Shown here one piece after another: positions 56,424 to 64,000 of a stretch of DNA of 64,000 nucleotides (the first letter of the stretch is position 1; every line of letters starts with the position of its first letter). Below the pieces are notes generated by a model. It saw only the letters and a program-made list of their open reading frames with translations, did not search any database and was not told the origin of the DNA. The translations under genes were made by a program, and so were the position numbers. Source of the stretch: Kitasatospora sp052076145. GTDB lineage: Bacteria > Actinomycetota > Actinomycetes > Streptomycetales > Streptomycetaceae. Location: the NCBI RefSeq assembly GCF_052076145.1, contig NZ_CP197246.1, positions 1,612,001-1,676,000 of the forward strand, read 5' to 3'.

Positions 56424-57317
56424 TCAGCGGCAGGCTGCGGCGAAGGAGGCGGCGGGCGCGGTGCAGGGGGTCTCGGGGGCGCCCTGGCTGGTGTCGAAGA
56501 CGTGGCGGCCGACGATCGGGCCGTCGTCGATGGTGACGTGGTGGCCGTCGAGGCGGTGGAGCTGGACGGCGGGGCCCGCGTTGAGCTGCCAGCCGTGCTG
56601 GGTCAGGCGGAAGCCGGTGATGCCGCCCGGGAGGGGGTGCCCGGCGCCGTTGGTGCCGGTGCAGGTGCGGGGCACGAGCACGGCGTCGTCGGTGTGCACG
56701 GCCCGCAGCGGGTCATAGGAGCAGCCGCTCAGCGGGCGGGAGTTGAATCGCAGGTCGCCGTCGCGGTCGCGGAAACCCATGGTCAGGGCCGGGGTCAGCA
56801 CCGCCACCCAGGGCTCGTCCTCGGTCGCCGTCTGGAGCGCGGCGGCGGCGCGCCGGACGGCGACGGTGTGCCGCTCCGCGTCCGTACGGGTGGCCGCGCC
56901 GGGCTCGCCGTCGGCGCTCAGCCACTCGCTCAGACCGGGCACGGCCCGGTGCCAGCGGACGGAGTGGTCGCTCGGGCGGACGGAGGTGACCAGCCCGTCG
57001 TCCCAGACCACCACCGCGCTCTCCCCCGCCATCGCCAGGTAGAGGGCGGTCGCGCCCTCGCGGCGGTAGGACCAGAGGTGGCTGCCGGTGCGGTCGTACG
57101 CCTCCAGGCCGGGGCCGACCTTGAGCTCCAGGGAGCCGGTGTCGAGGGACTGGGCGCTGACGGGGCTGGCGTCCGAGCCACCGGGCTCGGCGACGCGGTC
57201 GCCGAACGGCACGGGGCGGTTGGCGTGTGCGGCGGCACCCGCTCCGAGGACCAGCACGACGGCCAGGGCGGGGAGCAGAGAACGACGGGTGAGGGCACGC
57301 AGCGGCTTCCGGGACAC
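56424..57317 (-). CDS. Secreted or membrane-anchored protein of unknown function
   Basis: About 297 residues with a basic N-terminus and one hydrophobic segment (SLLPALAVVLVLGAGAAAHA), so it is secreted or anchored with an outer domain. Two to four beta-propeller-like strands (LEAYDRTGSHLWSYRR, VRPSDHSVRWHRAVPG) are seen, and four Cys occur in the C-terminal half. I chose GTG 57317; a GTG at 57371 has no ribosome-binding site. No enzymatic motif is visible. Confidence 0.72.
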   Translation of the reverse strand: MSRKPLRALTRRSLLPALAVVLVLGAGAAAHANRPVPFGDRVAEPGGSDASPVSAQSLDTGSLELKVGPGLEAYDRTGSHLWSYRREGATALYLAMAGESAVVVWDDGLVTSVRPSDHSVRWHRAVPGLSEWLSADGEPGAATRTDAERHTVAVRRAAAALQTATEDEPWVAVLTPALTMGFRDRDGDLRFNSRPLSGCSYDPLRAVHTDDAVLVPRTCTGTNGAGHPLPGGITGFRLTQHGWQLNAGPAVQLHRLDGHHVTIDDGPIVGRHVFDTSQGAPETPCTAPAASFAAACR

Positions 57318-57504
57318 GGGCGGAGCGTACCCCTCGAACGAGACGTCCGTCTGTCGGACACGGCGCGCCACCCGGACGGGCGTGCGGCTACGCGCCCCGT
57401 CGGGCTCCGGCGCCGACCTGCGGCTTCCGGCTGGGCGGCGGGCGGCGGTGCCCGCTATCTTGCCACTGCTACGGCGGGATGACTGTTACAGAGGTGGTAC
57501 GCAG

Positions 57505-58386
57505 ATGCAGTTCGACGACCAGGCCGATCTCGACAGCTCCCAGGTGGAGGACCGGCGGGGGCTGCCGGGCGGGAAGATCGCGGTGGGCGGCGGGGTCGGC
57601 GTGATCGGCCTGCTGCTGGCGCTGGTGTTCGGGATCGACCCCGGGCTGCTCGGACTCGCCGGGGGCGGCGGCGCCTCGGCCGGCCCGAGCACGGCCGGGC
57701 AGGTGCAGCAGACCTGCAAGACCGGCGCGGACGCGAACAAGCGGCAGGACTGCCGGATCGTCGGCGTGGTCAACAGTGTGCAGACCTTCTGGAGCGGCGA
57801 GCTGCCCCGGCGCGGGGTGCGCTACTCCCCCGCCGACACCGTGCTCTTCACCGGGCGGGTCTCCACCGCCTGCGGCGCGGCCAGCTCGGCCGTCGGCCCG
57901 TTCTACTGCCCCGGCGACCACAAGGCGTACGCAGACCTCGGCTTCTTCTCCGAGCTGAGCAGCCGCTTCGGCGCGAAGGGCGGCCCGTTCGCTGAGGCGT
58001 ACGTGATCGCGCACGAGTACGGGCACCACATCCAGGCGCTGACCGGGCAGACGAACAAGGTCGGCAACGACCGGCAGGGGGCGAACAGCGCCTCGGTGAA
58101 GCTGGAGCTCCAGGCGGACTGCTACGCCGGGGTGTGGGCCAACAACGCGGTGAAGACGCCGCAGGCGAGCACCGGGCGGCCGCTGATCAACAAGCTGACG
58201 GACGCGGACATCGCCCAGGGCCTGGACGCGGCGGCGTCGGTCGGCGACGACCGCATCCAGCAGCAGGCCCAGGGGCGGGTCAACCCGGAGAGCTGGACGC
58301 ACGGGTCGTCGGCGCAGCGGCAGCAGTGGTTCACCGTGGGGTACCGGTCGGGGGACATGACGAAGTGCAACACCTTCGCCCAGTGA
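57505..58386 (+). CDS. YpfJ-type neutral zinc metallopeptidase
   Basis: A 293-aa protein with one N-terminal helix (IAVGGGVGVIGLLLALVFGID) and an outer zinc-peptidase domain. The zinc motif is HEYGHH at 170-175, with the downstream E in KLELQADCYAGVW. Other family motifs are FWSGELPRRGVRYSPADTVL and FYCPGDHKAYADL. It should be anchored at the cell surface. GAGGTGG precedes ATG 57505. No substrate is known. Confidence 0.92.
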   Translation: MQFDDQADLDSSQVEDRRGLPGGKIAVGGGVGVIGLLLALVFGIDPGLLGLAGGGGASAGPSTAGQVQQTCKTGADANKRQDCRIVGVVNSVQTFWSGELPRRGVRYSPADTVLFTGRVSTACGAASSAVGPFYCPGDHKAYADLGFFSELSSRFGAKGGPFAEAYVIAHEYGHHIQALTGQTNKVGNDRQGANSASVKLELQADCYAGVWANNAVKTPQASTGRPLINKLTDADIAQGLDAAASVGDDRIQQQAQGRVNPESWTHGSSAQRQQWFTVGYRSGDMTKCNTFAQ

Positions 58387-58522
58387 CTGACGGCGGAGTC
58401 CGGTCGCGTGTGCGACTTGTCCACTTTTGAGTGACATAAGGCTTTTCTGACGGTCTGTGGGCTTACCGTCGTGCTTACCGGACGCCTTCCGGCCCGGGTG
58501 CGACGCTCCGAGGAGAGAGCCC

Positions 58523-59632
58523 ATGCGATTGGCCCGCCTTACGCTGGCCGCCGCCGCGCTGCTGTTGATGGTGACCACCGCGAGTGTCCCGCCGGGGACG
58601 CCGTTGGACCAGACCGAGCGGCGGGCCGCGCTCTCCTCGGACGCGGTGCAACCGCGCGGGGCCGCGCCCCGGCCCGCCGTGCAGCGGACCCGGCACGAGG
58701 CGCCGTTCGGAGCCTTCGTCGGCTCCTGGGACAACTACATCCCGCAGATCCGGCGGATGGCGCAGTGGCTGAACGGCGCCAACATGCAGGTCGGCCACAC
58801 CTACCTGGCCGGGAACGGCTGGAACGACATCGAGGGCGATCCGGTGGTGCTCGGCCTCTGGTCGCAGTGGCGGCTGGCCGATCCGAGCCGCAAGCTCGTG
58901 CTCGGCGTGCCGATGCTGGTGCCGAACGAGGGGAACATCCCGGACGGCGAGGTGGCCAAGCTGCTGGCCCGGGGCAACCAGGGCGAGTTCGACCGGCACT
59001 TCCTCAAGCTGGCCCGCAAGCTCGTCGCGCTCGGCGGCGGCGACACCGTGCTCACCCTCGGCTGGGAGATGAACGGCACCACCTACACCAGCCGGTGCCG
59101 CCCCGACCCGGCGGCCTGGAAGGCGTACTGGCGGCGGATCGTGACGGTGATGCGCTCGGTGCCCGGCCAGCACTTCAAGTTCGACTTCGACCCCACCCGG
59201 GGCCTGGACGCCATCCCGTGGACGCGCTGCTACCCCGGTGACGACGTGGTCGACATCATCGGGATGGACAGCTACGACCAGCCCGCCGGGGGCACCTTCG
59301 ACCAGTACATCTCCGAGCCGTACGGGCTCCAGGACCAGGTCGAGTTCGCGGCCAAGCGCGGCAAGCCCGTCTCCTACCCGGAGTGGGGGCTCTTCCGCAA
59401 CGGCGACAACCCCGAGTTCGTCCGGCGGATGGTGGAGTGGATGCGGACCCACGACACCAGCTACCAGACCGTCACCGACTACTGCCCGCACGGGTTCTGG
59501 GGATGCGACCGGAACCCGCGCTCCAGCGCCGTCTTCAAGCAGCTGATGTCCGGCTCGCAGGGCGCGGCGAACCCGTGGGCAGCGGCCGGCTCAGCTGCGG
59601 CAACCGGCTCAGCTGCGGCGCCGGGCCAGTAG
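58523..59632 (+). CDS. Secreted GH26-like glycoside hydrolase
   Basis: A 369-aa protein with a signal peptide (residues 1-22 or so, MRLARLTLAAAALLLMVTT) and a TIM-barrel domain. The probable acid/base is E182 in LGWEMNGTTY and the nucleophile E287 in YPEWGLF, as in mannanase-like GH26 enzymes. The substrate could be a mannan-type or cell-wall polysaccharide. The C-terminal tail is Ala/Gly repeats. AGGAGAG lies before ATG 58523. The 3' end overlaps the convergent GNAT gene by 24 bp. Next to a polysaccharide cluster, it may trim that polymer. Confidence 0.83.
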   Translation: MRLARLTLAAAALLLMVTTASVPPGTPLDQTERRAALSSDAVQPRGAAPRPAVQRTRHEAPFGAFVGSWDNYIPQIRRMAQWLNGANMQVGHTYLAGNGWNDIEGDPVVLGLWSQWRLADPSRKLVLGVPMLVPNEGNIPDGEVAKLLARGNQGEFDRHFLKLARKLVALGGGDTVLTLGWEMNGTTYTSRCRPDPAAWKAYWRRIVTVMRSVPGQHFKFDFDPTRGLDAIPWTRCYPGDDVVDIIGMDSYDQPAGGTFDQYISEPYGLQDQVEFAAKRGKPVSYPEWGLFRNGDNPEFVRRMVEWMRTHDTSYQTVTDYCPHGFWGCDRNPRSSAVFKQLMSGSQGAANPWAAAGSAAATGSAAAPGQ

Positions 59633-60811
59633 CGCCGCCTTGAGCCGGGGCAGCCGGGTGTTGAGCAGCTGCACGGCCACCTGCCGGGCCCGCACCCGGC
59701 AGGCCCGCACGGCAGCGGCCGGGGCGAGCCTGCCGGGGCCCAGCACCAGGCGCTGGTTGGAGAGCTGGTCCGGGCGCCAGCGCTGCTTGTAGGGCTCCTG
59801 GCCGCGCAGCAGGCTGAGCACCGGGATGTTCGCGCCGCGCACCTCGTCCAGCGCGACGCCGAAGAGCAGCCCCGCGATGTCCAGCCGCTCGCGCAGGGCC
59901 GGGTGCGCGCCGTACATGTAGAGGCCGCCGAAGGACGGGCAGAGCAGCAGCAGGTTCACCGCGACGGGCTCGCCGTCCAGCGAGTAGCGGTGCACGGCGG
60001 CCCGGCCCGTCGCGACCAGGCCGGTGGTGGACTCGACCAGGTGGGCGGCGAACCGCTCGGTGCGGTGCTCGGCGGTGACGCCGCGCTCGCGCCACTGGAG
60101 GAAATGCAGGTCGAGCAGCTCCCGGACGGCCTCCGGCACCTGCTCCGGGGTCGCCGAGCTGACCTGGACGCCGGATTCGGCGATCTTGCGCTGCTTCACC
60201 CGGCTGCGCTGGGCGGTCTTGCCCGGCAGGCGCTTCAGCAGCTCCTCCATCGGCACCGCCGGGAGGTACTGGCAGAGCGAGTCGGCGAAACGGTGGCGGC
60301 GGCCGCGCCAGTGCTCGAAGACCCGCTGCGCCGCAGCCTCCGGGTGCACCTCGCGCAGCTCCAGGCTGTGCCAGGGGCGGCGCAGCGGGAGGGCGCCGGC
60401 GAGCTCGGCGGCGGCGCGGTCGGCGTAGGCGTCGTCGAGCAGCACGTCGGTGTAGTCGACCAGGCCGGCGCCCAGGTTGGTCAGCCCGCCGAACAGCCCA
60501 CGGCGGCGCAGCGCGGCGGCCCCCACCAACTGCTCGTCCCGGCGGACCAGGACGACCACCAGACCCCCCGGGCGGCCGTACTGCCGCCACCAGGAGCGGA
60601 CCCAGGCGGCGGCCTGGAAGGAGGTCGCGGTCGCGCAGCGGGCCGCCAGGGCGTCCCACTCGGCGGCCAGGGTGTCCAGCGCGTCGTCCTCGCGGCGGAC
60701 TTCGGTGCGCCAGCGGGGGCCGGAGGTCTCGGCCGTCTGGGTCGTCTGGGTCGTCTGGGCGGGGACTGTGGCGGGGAGTGTGGTGGTGCTGAGCTGTTCC
60801 TCGGTGGTCAT
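59609..60811 (-). CDS. GNAT/FemAB-like acyltransferase (BioF2 type)
   Basis: A 400-aa soluble protein with a Thr/Gln-rich N-terminus and two GNAT-like folds of the PF13480 type. Motifs are SFQAAAWVRSWWRQYG, LVVVLVRRDEQLVGAAALRR, VHRYSLDGEPVAVNLLLLCP and GLYMYGAHPALRERLDIAGL. Such enzymes occur in capsule and exopolysaccharide clusters and acylate sugars or link amino acids. It overlaps Wzz-like by ATGA. Confidence 0.82.
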   Translation of the reverse strand: MTTEEQLSTTTLPATVPAQTTQTTQTAETSGPRWRTEVRREDDALDTLAAEWDALAARCATATSFQAAAWVRSWWRQYGRPGGLVVVLVRRDEQLVGAAALRRRGLFGGLTNLGAGLVDYTDVLLDDAYADRAAAELAGALPLRRPWHSLELREVHPEAAAQRVFEHWRGRRHRFADSLCQYLPAVPMEELLKRLPGKTAQRSRVKQRKIAESGVQVSSATPEQVPEAVRELLDLHFLQWRERGVTAEHRTERFAAHLVESTTGLVATGRAAVHRYSLDGEPVAVNLLLLCPSFGGLYMYGAHPALRERLDIAGLLFGVALDEVRGANIPVLSLLRGQEPYKQRWRPDQLSNQRLVLGPGRLAPAAAVRACRVRARQVAVQLLNTRLPRLKAALLARRRS

Positions 60812-61515
60812 CGTCGACTCCCGGCTCGCTTGGGCTCCTGCGGTTCCTCGGCGGGCGCCTCGGTGCGGGGCTGCGGCGGCACCGGGACGTCGGCGGGCTC
60901 GGTGACGGGCTCGGTGACGGGCTCGGTGACGGGCTCGGCTGCGGGCGCCGGCTCCTCGGCCGGGCGGCGGCGGGTCATCACTACGAGGGCACCGACCAGG
61001 ACGCCCGCCGCCCCGCCGACTGCCGTGTCCAGCTGGGCGGAGGGCGAGGTCGGAGCGTCCGGCTCGGCGGCGGCGGCCAGCGGCACCAGCCGGACCCCGG
61101 TCTCCTTGCTGCTGGTGTTGGCGAAGGTGACCAGTGAGCGGGCGACGGCGTCGGCGTTCAGCACCGCGTCCTGCGGGCGGCGGCCGGTGCCGGTGATGTC
61201 GATCACCGGCGCGTCGGGCGAGGTGGTGCCGCTGACCATCCCGGCGAGCTGGGCGACGCTGCGGCCGGTCTCGGCGGCAGCCGCGGTGAGCACCTGCGGC
61301 TGGCCCGCGAGACGGCCGTACGCCTGCGCGAAGTTGACGGCGGTGTTGCCCTCGCCGGGGTTCTGCGGCACGACCACCACGTACGAGTTGGCGGCGTAAC
61401 TGGGGTGCGAGACGACGGCGTAACCAGCCCCCGCCACGGCACCCAGGGGGACGGCCAGCGCCACCGGCCACCAGCGACGGGTCAGGGCGCGGGCGTTCCG
61501 GCGCAGTTCGGACAT
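60808..61515 (-). CDS. Wzz-like polysaccharide chain-length/export membrane protein
   Basis: A 235-aa protein with two helices (WWPVALAVPLGAVAGAGYAV and AVGGAAGVLVGALVVMT) bracketing an outer domain with NSYVVVVPQNPGEGNTAVN and ITGTGRRPQDAVLNADAV. This is the polysaccharide co-polymerase topology without the tyrosine kinase. The cytoplasmic tail has VTEP repeats. It probably controls polymer length or export. ATG 61515 is well placed. Confidence 0.82.
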   Translation of the reverse strand: MSELRRNARALTRRWWPVALAVPLGAVAGAGYAVVSHPSYAANSYVVVVPQNPGEGNTAVNFAQAYGRLAGQPQVLTAAAAETGRSVAQLAGMVSGTTSPDAPVIDITGTGRRPQDAVLNADAVARSLVTFANTSSKETGVRLVPLAAAAEPDAPTSPSAQLDTAVGGAAGVLVGALVVMTRRRPAEEPAPAAEPVTEPVTEPVTEPADVPVPPQPRTEAPAEEPQEPKRAGSRR

Positions 61516-61607
61516 CGGGAGGCTCCTTGGCTGTTCGGTTGGTTCAGGCAACTGGTGAGCTGCACGCAAGCGGCCGACCTCAGGGGCGCGGGGAACTGGC
61601 TGTCCGT

Positions 61608-62735
61608 TCAGACGACCGCGAGGCGGTCGTACAGGCGGCCGAGGCTGTCGGCGATGCGGGCGATGTCGTAGTGGGCGACGGCGGGGGGCTGCGGCAGAGG
61701 GAGGCTGCGGCGGCTCCAGAGCTCGCACAGGGCTGCCGTGTAGGAGGCTGCGTCGGAGGGGATCCTGACTGCCTCGGGGGCTGCCTCGGGGGGGAGTTCG
61801 TCGAGGGCGGGGCAGGCGCTGTGGCGGACGGGGAGACCGGCGGCGAGGCCCTCCAGGACGGTCAGGCCGAAGGTCTCCTCGGTCGAGGGGGCGGCCAGCA
61901 CGTCCATGGCGGTGAGGAGTTCGGGGACGTCGTCGCGCTCGCCGGTGCAGACCAGCCGCCCCCGGACGCCGCGCAGCGCCGCGCGGTGCTGCAGCTCCTC
62001 GAGCTCGGGGCCGGCGCCGACCAGCAGCAGCCAGGGCTCGCGCAGGGCCGGGTGCTGACCGGCGAGGACGGTCAGCTCGGCGAGCGAGTCGATCAGGAGG
62101 TCGAAGCGCTTGCCGGGCACCAGCCGCCCGACCCCGCCGATCACCCAGGCCTGCTGCGGCAGGCCGAGCTCGGCGCGGACGGTCTGCCGCAGGGCCGCCC
62201 GGGAGGCGGTGGGCAGGGCGTAGCGGGCGGCGTCGACGCCGTTCGGCAGTACGTCGACCCGGCGGACGCCCCAGTCGTCCAGCGTCCCGGCGACCTGCCG
62301 GGAGACGGCGACGGTGGTGCTGCCGAGGCGTTCGGCGGCCAGGTAGAGGGCCTTGACGCCGGGGGTGACGGACCGACCCTCGATCACGCCGGGGTGCAGC
62401 GAGTGCTCGGTGGCGACGACGGTGCGCACCCCGCCGAGCCGGGCGGCCAGGCGGCCGTAGAGGCCGGCGCGGTAGAGGTGGGTGTGCACCAGGTCGTAGC
62501 CGCCGGTGCGGACCAGCCGGGTGAGCCGGGGCAGCACCGCGAGGTCGCGGTTGCCCCGCATCCGCAGGTCGTGCACGGTGACGCCGTCGGCGCGCAGGGC
62601 GGTGGCGACGGCGCCGGGGTTGGTGAGGGTGGCGACCTCGCAGCGGTGACGCTCCGGCAGGTGCCGCAGCAGCAGCTGGAGCTGGCGCTCGGCGCCGCCT
62701 GCGGCGAGGCCGGTGATGACGTGCAGGACTCTCAT
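61608..62735 (-). CDS. Family 4 glycosyltransferase
   Basis: A 375-aa GT-B enzyme. N-terminal VLHVITGLAAGGAERQLQLL is the acceptor motif, DLVHTHLYRAGLYGRLAA follows, and the C-terminal half has VGRLVPGKRFDLLI and the E-x7-E motif in EETFGLTVLEGLAAGLPV. It transfers a sugar from a nucleotide donor. It overlaps the deacetylase by 4 bp and is in the polysaccharide operon. Confidence 0.9.
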   Translation of the reverse strand: MRVLHVITGLAAGGAERQLQLLLRHLPERHRCEVATLTNPGAVATALRADGVTVHDLRMRGNRDLAVLPRLTRLVRTGGYDLVHTHLYRAGLYGRLAARLGGVRTVVATEHSLHPGVIEGRSVTPGVKALYLAAERLGSTTVAVSRQVAGTLDDWGVRRVDVLPNGVDAARYALPTASRAALRQTVRAELGLPQQAWVIGGVGRLVPGKRFDLLIDSLAELTVLAGQHPALREPWLLLVGAGPELEELQHRAALRGVRGRLVCTGERDDVPELLTAMDVLAAPSTEETFGLTVLEGLAAGLPVRHSACPALDELPPEAAPEAVRIPSDAASYTAALCELWSRRSLPLPQPPAVAHYDIARIADSLGRLYDRLAVV

Positions 62736-63523
62736 CGGGCCGCCCTCCCCCTGCCCACCCGGCGCAGCCCGACGAGGGCGTCCCGCAGCCGGTGGCGGCC
62801 GCGTTTGGCGCGTAGCCGCAGGGCGCCGTCGCGGTCGCCGACGTAGCAGCGCGGCAGGGCGAAGCGGCCGGTCAGCTCGCTGTGGCCGATCGCGCAGGCG
62901 TACTCGTACCCGGCGTCGCGGACGGCCAGGGTGGCGGGCAGGTCGACCGCGCCGTACGGGTAGCAGAAGCCGGTGACGGGCCCGCCGACCAGCTCCTCCA
63001 GGGCGCGGCGGCTCTCCCGCGTCTGTGTGGCGAGCACCTCGGCGGGCAGGCCGGGGAGGGCCTGGTGGCCGAGGCCGTGCGAGCCGATCTCCCAGCCGGC
63101 GGAGGCGAGTTCGGGCACCTGGTCGACGGTGAGAAGCTGCTTGCGGGGGCCCTCGACGTCCCAGCCGTTGTCGCTGCCGAGCAGGTCGGGGACGACGTAC
63201 GCGGTCGCCGTGAAGCCGTACCGGTGCAGCACCGGGACGGCGTGCCGGGCGAAGTCGGCGTACCCGTCGTCGAAGGTCAGACCGACCAGCCGCCCGTCAC
63301 CGCCCTCGGCGCGGGCTCGCAGCAGCTCGCGGATGCTGACGCCGCGTCGGCCCGTGCGGTGCAGCCACTCCATCTGGGCGGCGAACCGGCGGGGGCTGAC
63401 GGTGAGGAGGTACGGGTCCTCCTCCTCGTCGGCCACCGAGTGGTACATCAGGATCCAGGGCGCGGCCCTGAGCGACGTCGCCTGGGCCGGTAGGCGCAGG
63501 CGCTGGTCGGGTTCAACGTCCAT
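62732..63523 (-). CDS. Polysaccharide deacetylase
   Basis: A 263-aa NodB-type deacetylase. The metal motifs are TFDDGYAD (D85, D86) and SHGLGH (H149, H153), with FCYPYGAVD later. It has no signal peptide, so it may act inside or be anchored by a partner. It removes N- or O-acetyl groups from a polysaccharide or its lipid-linked precursor. It overlaps the flippase gene by 11 bp and the glycosyltransferase by 4 bp. Confidence 0.9.
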   Translation of the reverse strand: MDVEPDQRLRLPAQATSLRAAPWILMYHSVADEEEDPYLLTVSPRRFAAQMEWLHRTGRRGVSIRELLRARAEGGDGRLVGLTFDDGYADFARHAVPVLHRYGFTATAYVVPDLLGSDNGWDVEGPRKQLLTVDQVPELASAGWEIGSHGLGHQALPGLPAEVLATQTRESRRALEELVGGPVTGFCYPYGAVDLPATLAVRDAGYEYACAIGHSELTGRFALPRCYVGDRDGALRLRAKRGRHRLRDALVGLRRVGRGRAAR

Positions 63524-64000
63524 CGGGCAGCTTCCCTTCAGCGGCCGGGGGAGGCGGGTTCAGCGCCCGTACGAGGGCGAGCACCGGGCCGCGCACCTCG
63601 TCCGCGCCGAGCGCGGTACCGAGGGCGGCGAAGACGAGCAGCACGCAGCCGCCGCCGAGCAGGGTGGCGAGCAGCGGGCCCGCCGCGAGCTGACCGGCGA
63701 GGGTGCCCGTCAGGGCGGCGCCGACGGCTGCGGCCAGCAGGCGGGCCTGCCCGCCGAGCACCCGGCCGAGCCGTAGCGCGATGCCGCGCAGCAGCAGGCC
63801 GCGGAGCAGCAGCACGGCGGTGGTGGTGATGCCCGCGGCGTTCCCGGCCGCGAGGCCGAGGGCGCCGAACCGGGAGGTGGCGGTCAGGCCCACCACGACG
63901 GTGACCAGCAGCCCGACGGCCATCGCCGCGACGGGGTACCAGTCGAGCAGGCGGCGCCCGCCGTCGTCGGTCTGCGGCTGGTCGGCGCGGCGGACCACGG
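63513..64000 (-). CDS. Polysaccharide flippase (MurJ/MviN-like), C-terminal part
   Basis: The frame is open to the window edge and encodes 162 or more residues with about four helices (YPVAAMAVGLLVTVVVGLTA, NAAGITTTAVLLLRGLLLRG, LAAAVGAALTGTLAGQL, LLGGGCVLLVFAALGTAL). The pattern resembles the last helices of MurJ- or Wzx-type MOP flippases. In this cluster it most likely flips a lipid-linked sugar chain. The family is inferred from the topology and context. Confidence 0.7.
   Translation of the reverse strand, partial: VVRRADQPQTDDGGRRLLDWYPVAAMAVGLLVTVVVGLTATSRFGALGLAAGNAAGITTTAVLLLRGLLLRGIALRLGRVLGGQARLLAAAVGAALTGTLAGQLAAGPLLATLLGGGCVLLVFAALGTALGADEVRGPVLALVRALNPPPPAAEGKLPDGR

Overview
This window looks like the core chromosome of a Streptomyces or close relative (Streptomycetaceae). 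The DNA is very GC-rich, genes are dense and divergent, GTG and TTG starts are common, the rRNA sequences are actinobacterial, and many genes are streptomycete signatures: the small nucleoid protein Gbn, the 40-aa SGM_5486-type peptide beside an MFS exporter, a double-FHA ABC transporter, and an Asp23/AmaP envelope module. I see no phage, insertion sequence, tRNA gene, CRISPR array or recognisable defence island.

Layout. 1-2.4 kb: the start of a YczE-like membrane protein, divergent from a MocR-type regulator, then a MOSC protein. 2.4-8.7 kb: nadK, a 49-aa protein, tlyA, a histone-H1-tailed protein, an SCP2 protein, a HAD-IIA phosphatase, a TPR protein and a DUF1015 protein. With tyrS at 17-18 kb this is the conserved actinobacterial tyrS-to-nadK block, but the recN that normally follows nadK is absent. 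8.8-11.2 kb: a 791-aa protein with about 460 residues of RGG-like repeats, a TPR-like region and an acidic tail. 11.4-16.6 kb: a complete rRNA operon on the minus strand (16S-23S-5S, no spacer tRNA), with its leader and promoters up to about 17.1 kb. 18.7-26.1 kb: HNH nuclease, PQQ-type membrane protein, pterin dehydratase, DUF1272, TSUP transporter, the SPFH/NfeD pair, an ABC ATPase and an unknown protein. 26.2-34.8 kb: a LuxR-type two-component pair, the double-FHA ABC transporter, serB, sixA, an MFS exporter and its divergent FadR-type regulator. 35-46 kb: fabG-fabI, a lipid-anchor-type MBL hydrolase, tldD-tldE-kptA, small membrane proteins, moaA and the DUF485/solute symporter pair. 46-54 kb: alcohol dehydrogenase, a DEDDh-BRCT exonuclease, SURF1, an SDR gene with a triplicated 3' end, a five-gene Asp23/AmaP operon, enoyl-CoA hydratase and gbn. 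54.6-59.6 kb: an ABC-F ATPase and secreted or membrane proteins, including a YpfJ-type metallopeptidase and a GH26-like glycosidase. 59.6-64 kb: a cell-surface polysaccharide cluster that continues past the window end.

Most genes form short operons with 1-8 bp overlaps. Fatty-acid reduction (fabG, fabI), serine synthesis (serB), NADP supply (nadK), tRNA charging (tyrS), rRNA modification (tlyA) and molybdopterin synthesis (moaA) are housekeeping. The surface-related genes (SPFH/NfeD, Asp23/AmaP, polysaccharide cluster, FHA-ABC) suggest an envelope theme. The most unusual items are the RGG-repeat/TPR protein beside the rRNA operon, the tandem triplication of the 3' end of the SDR gene, and the tldD-tldE-kptA operon.
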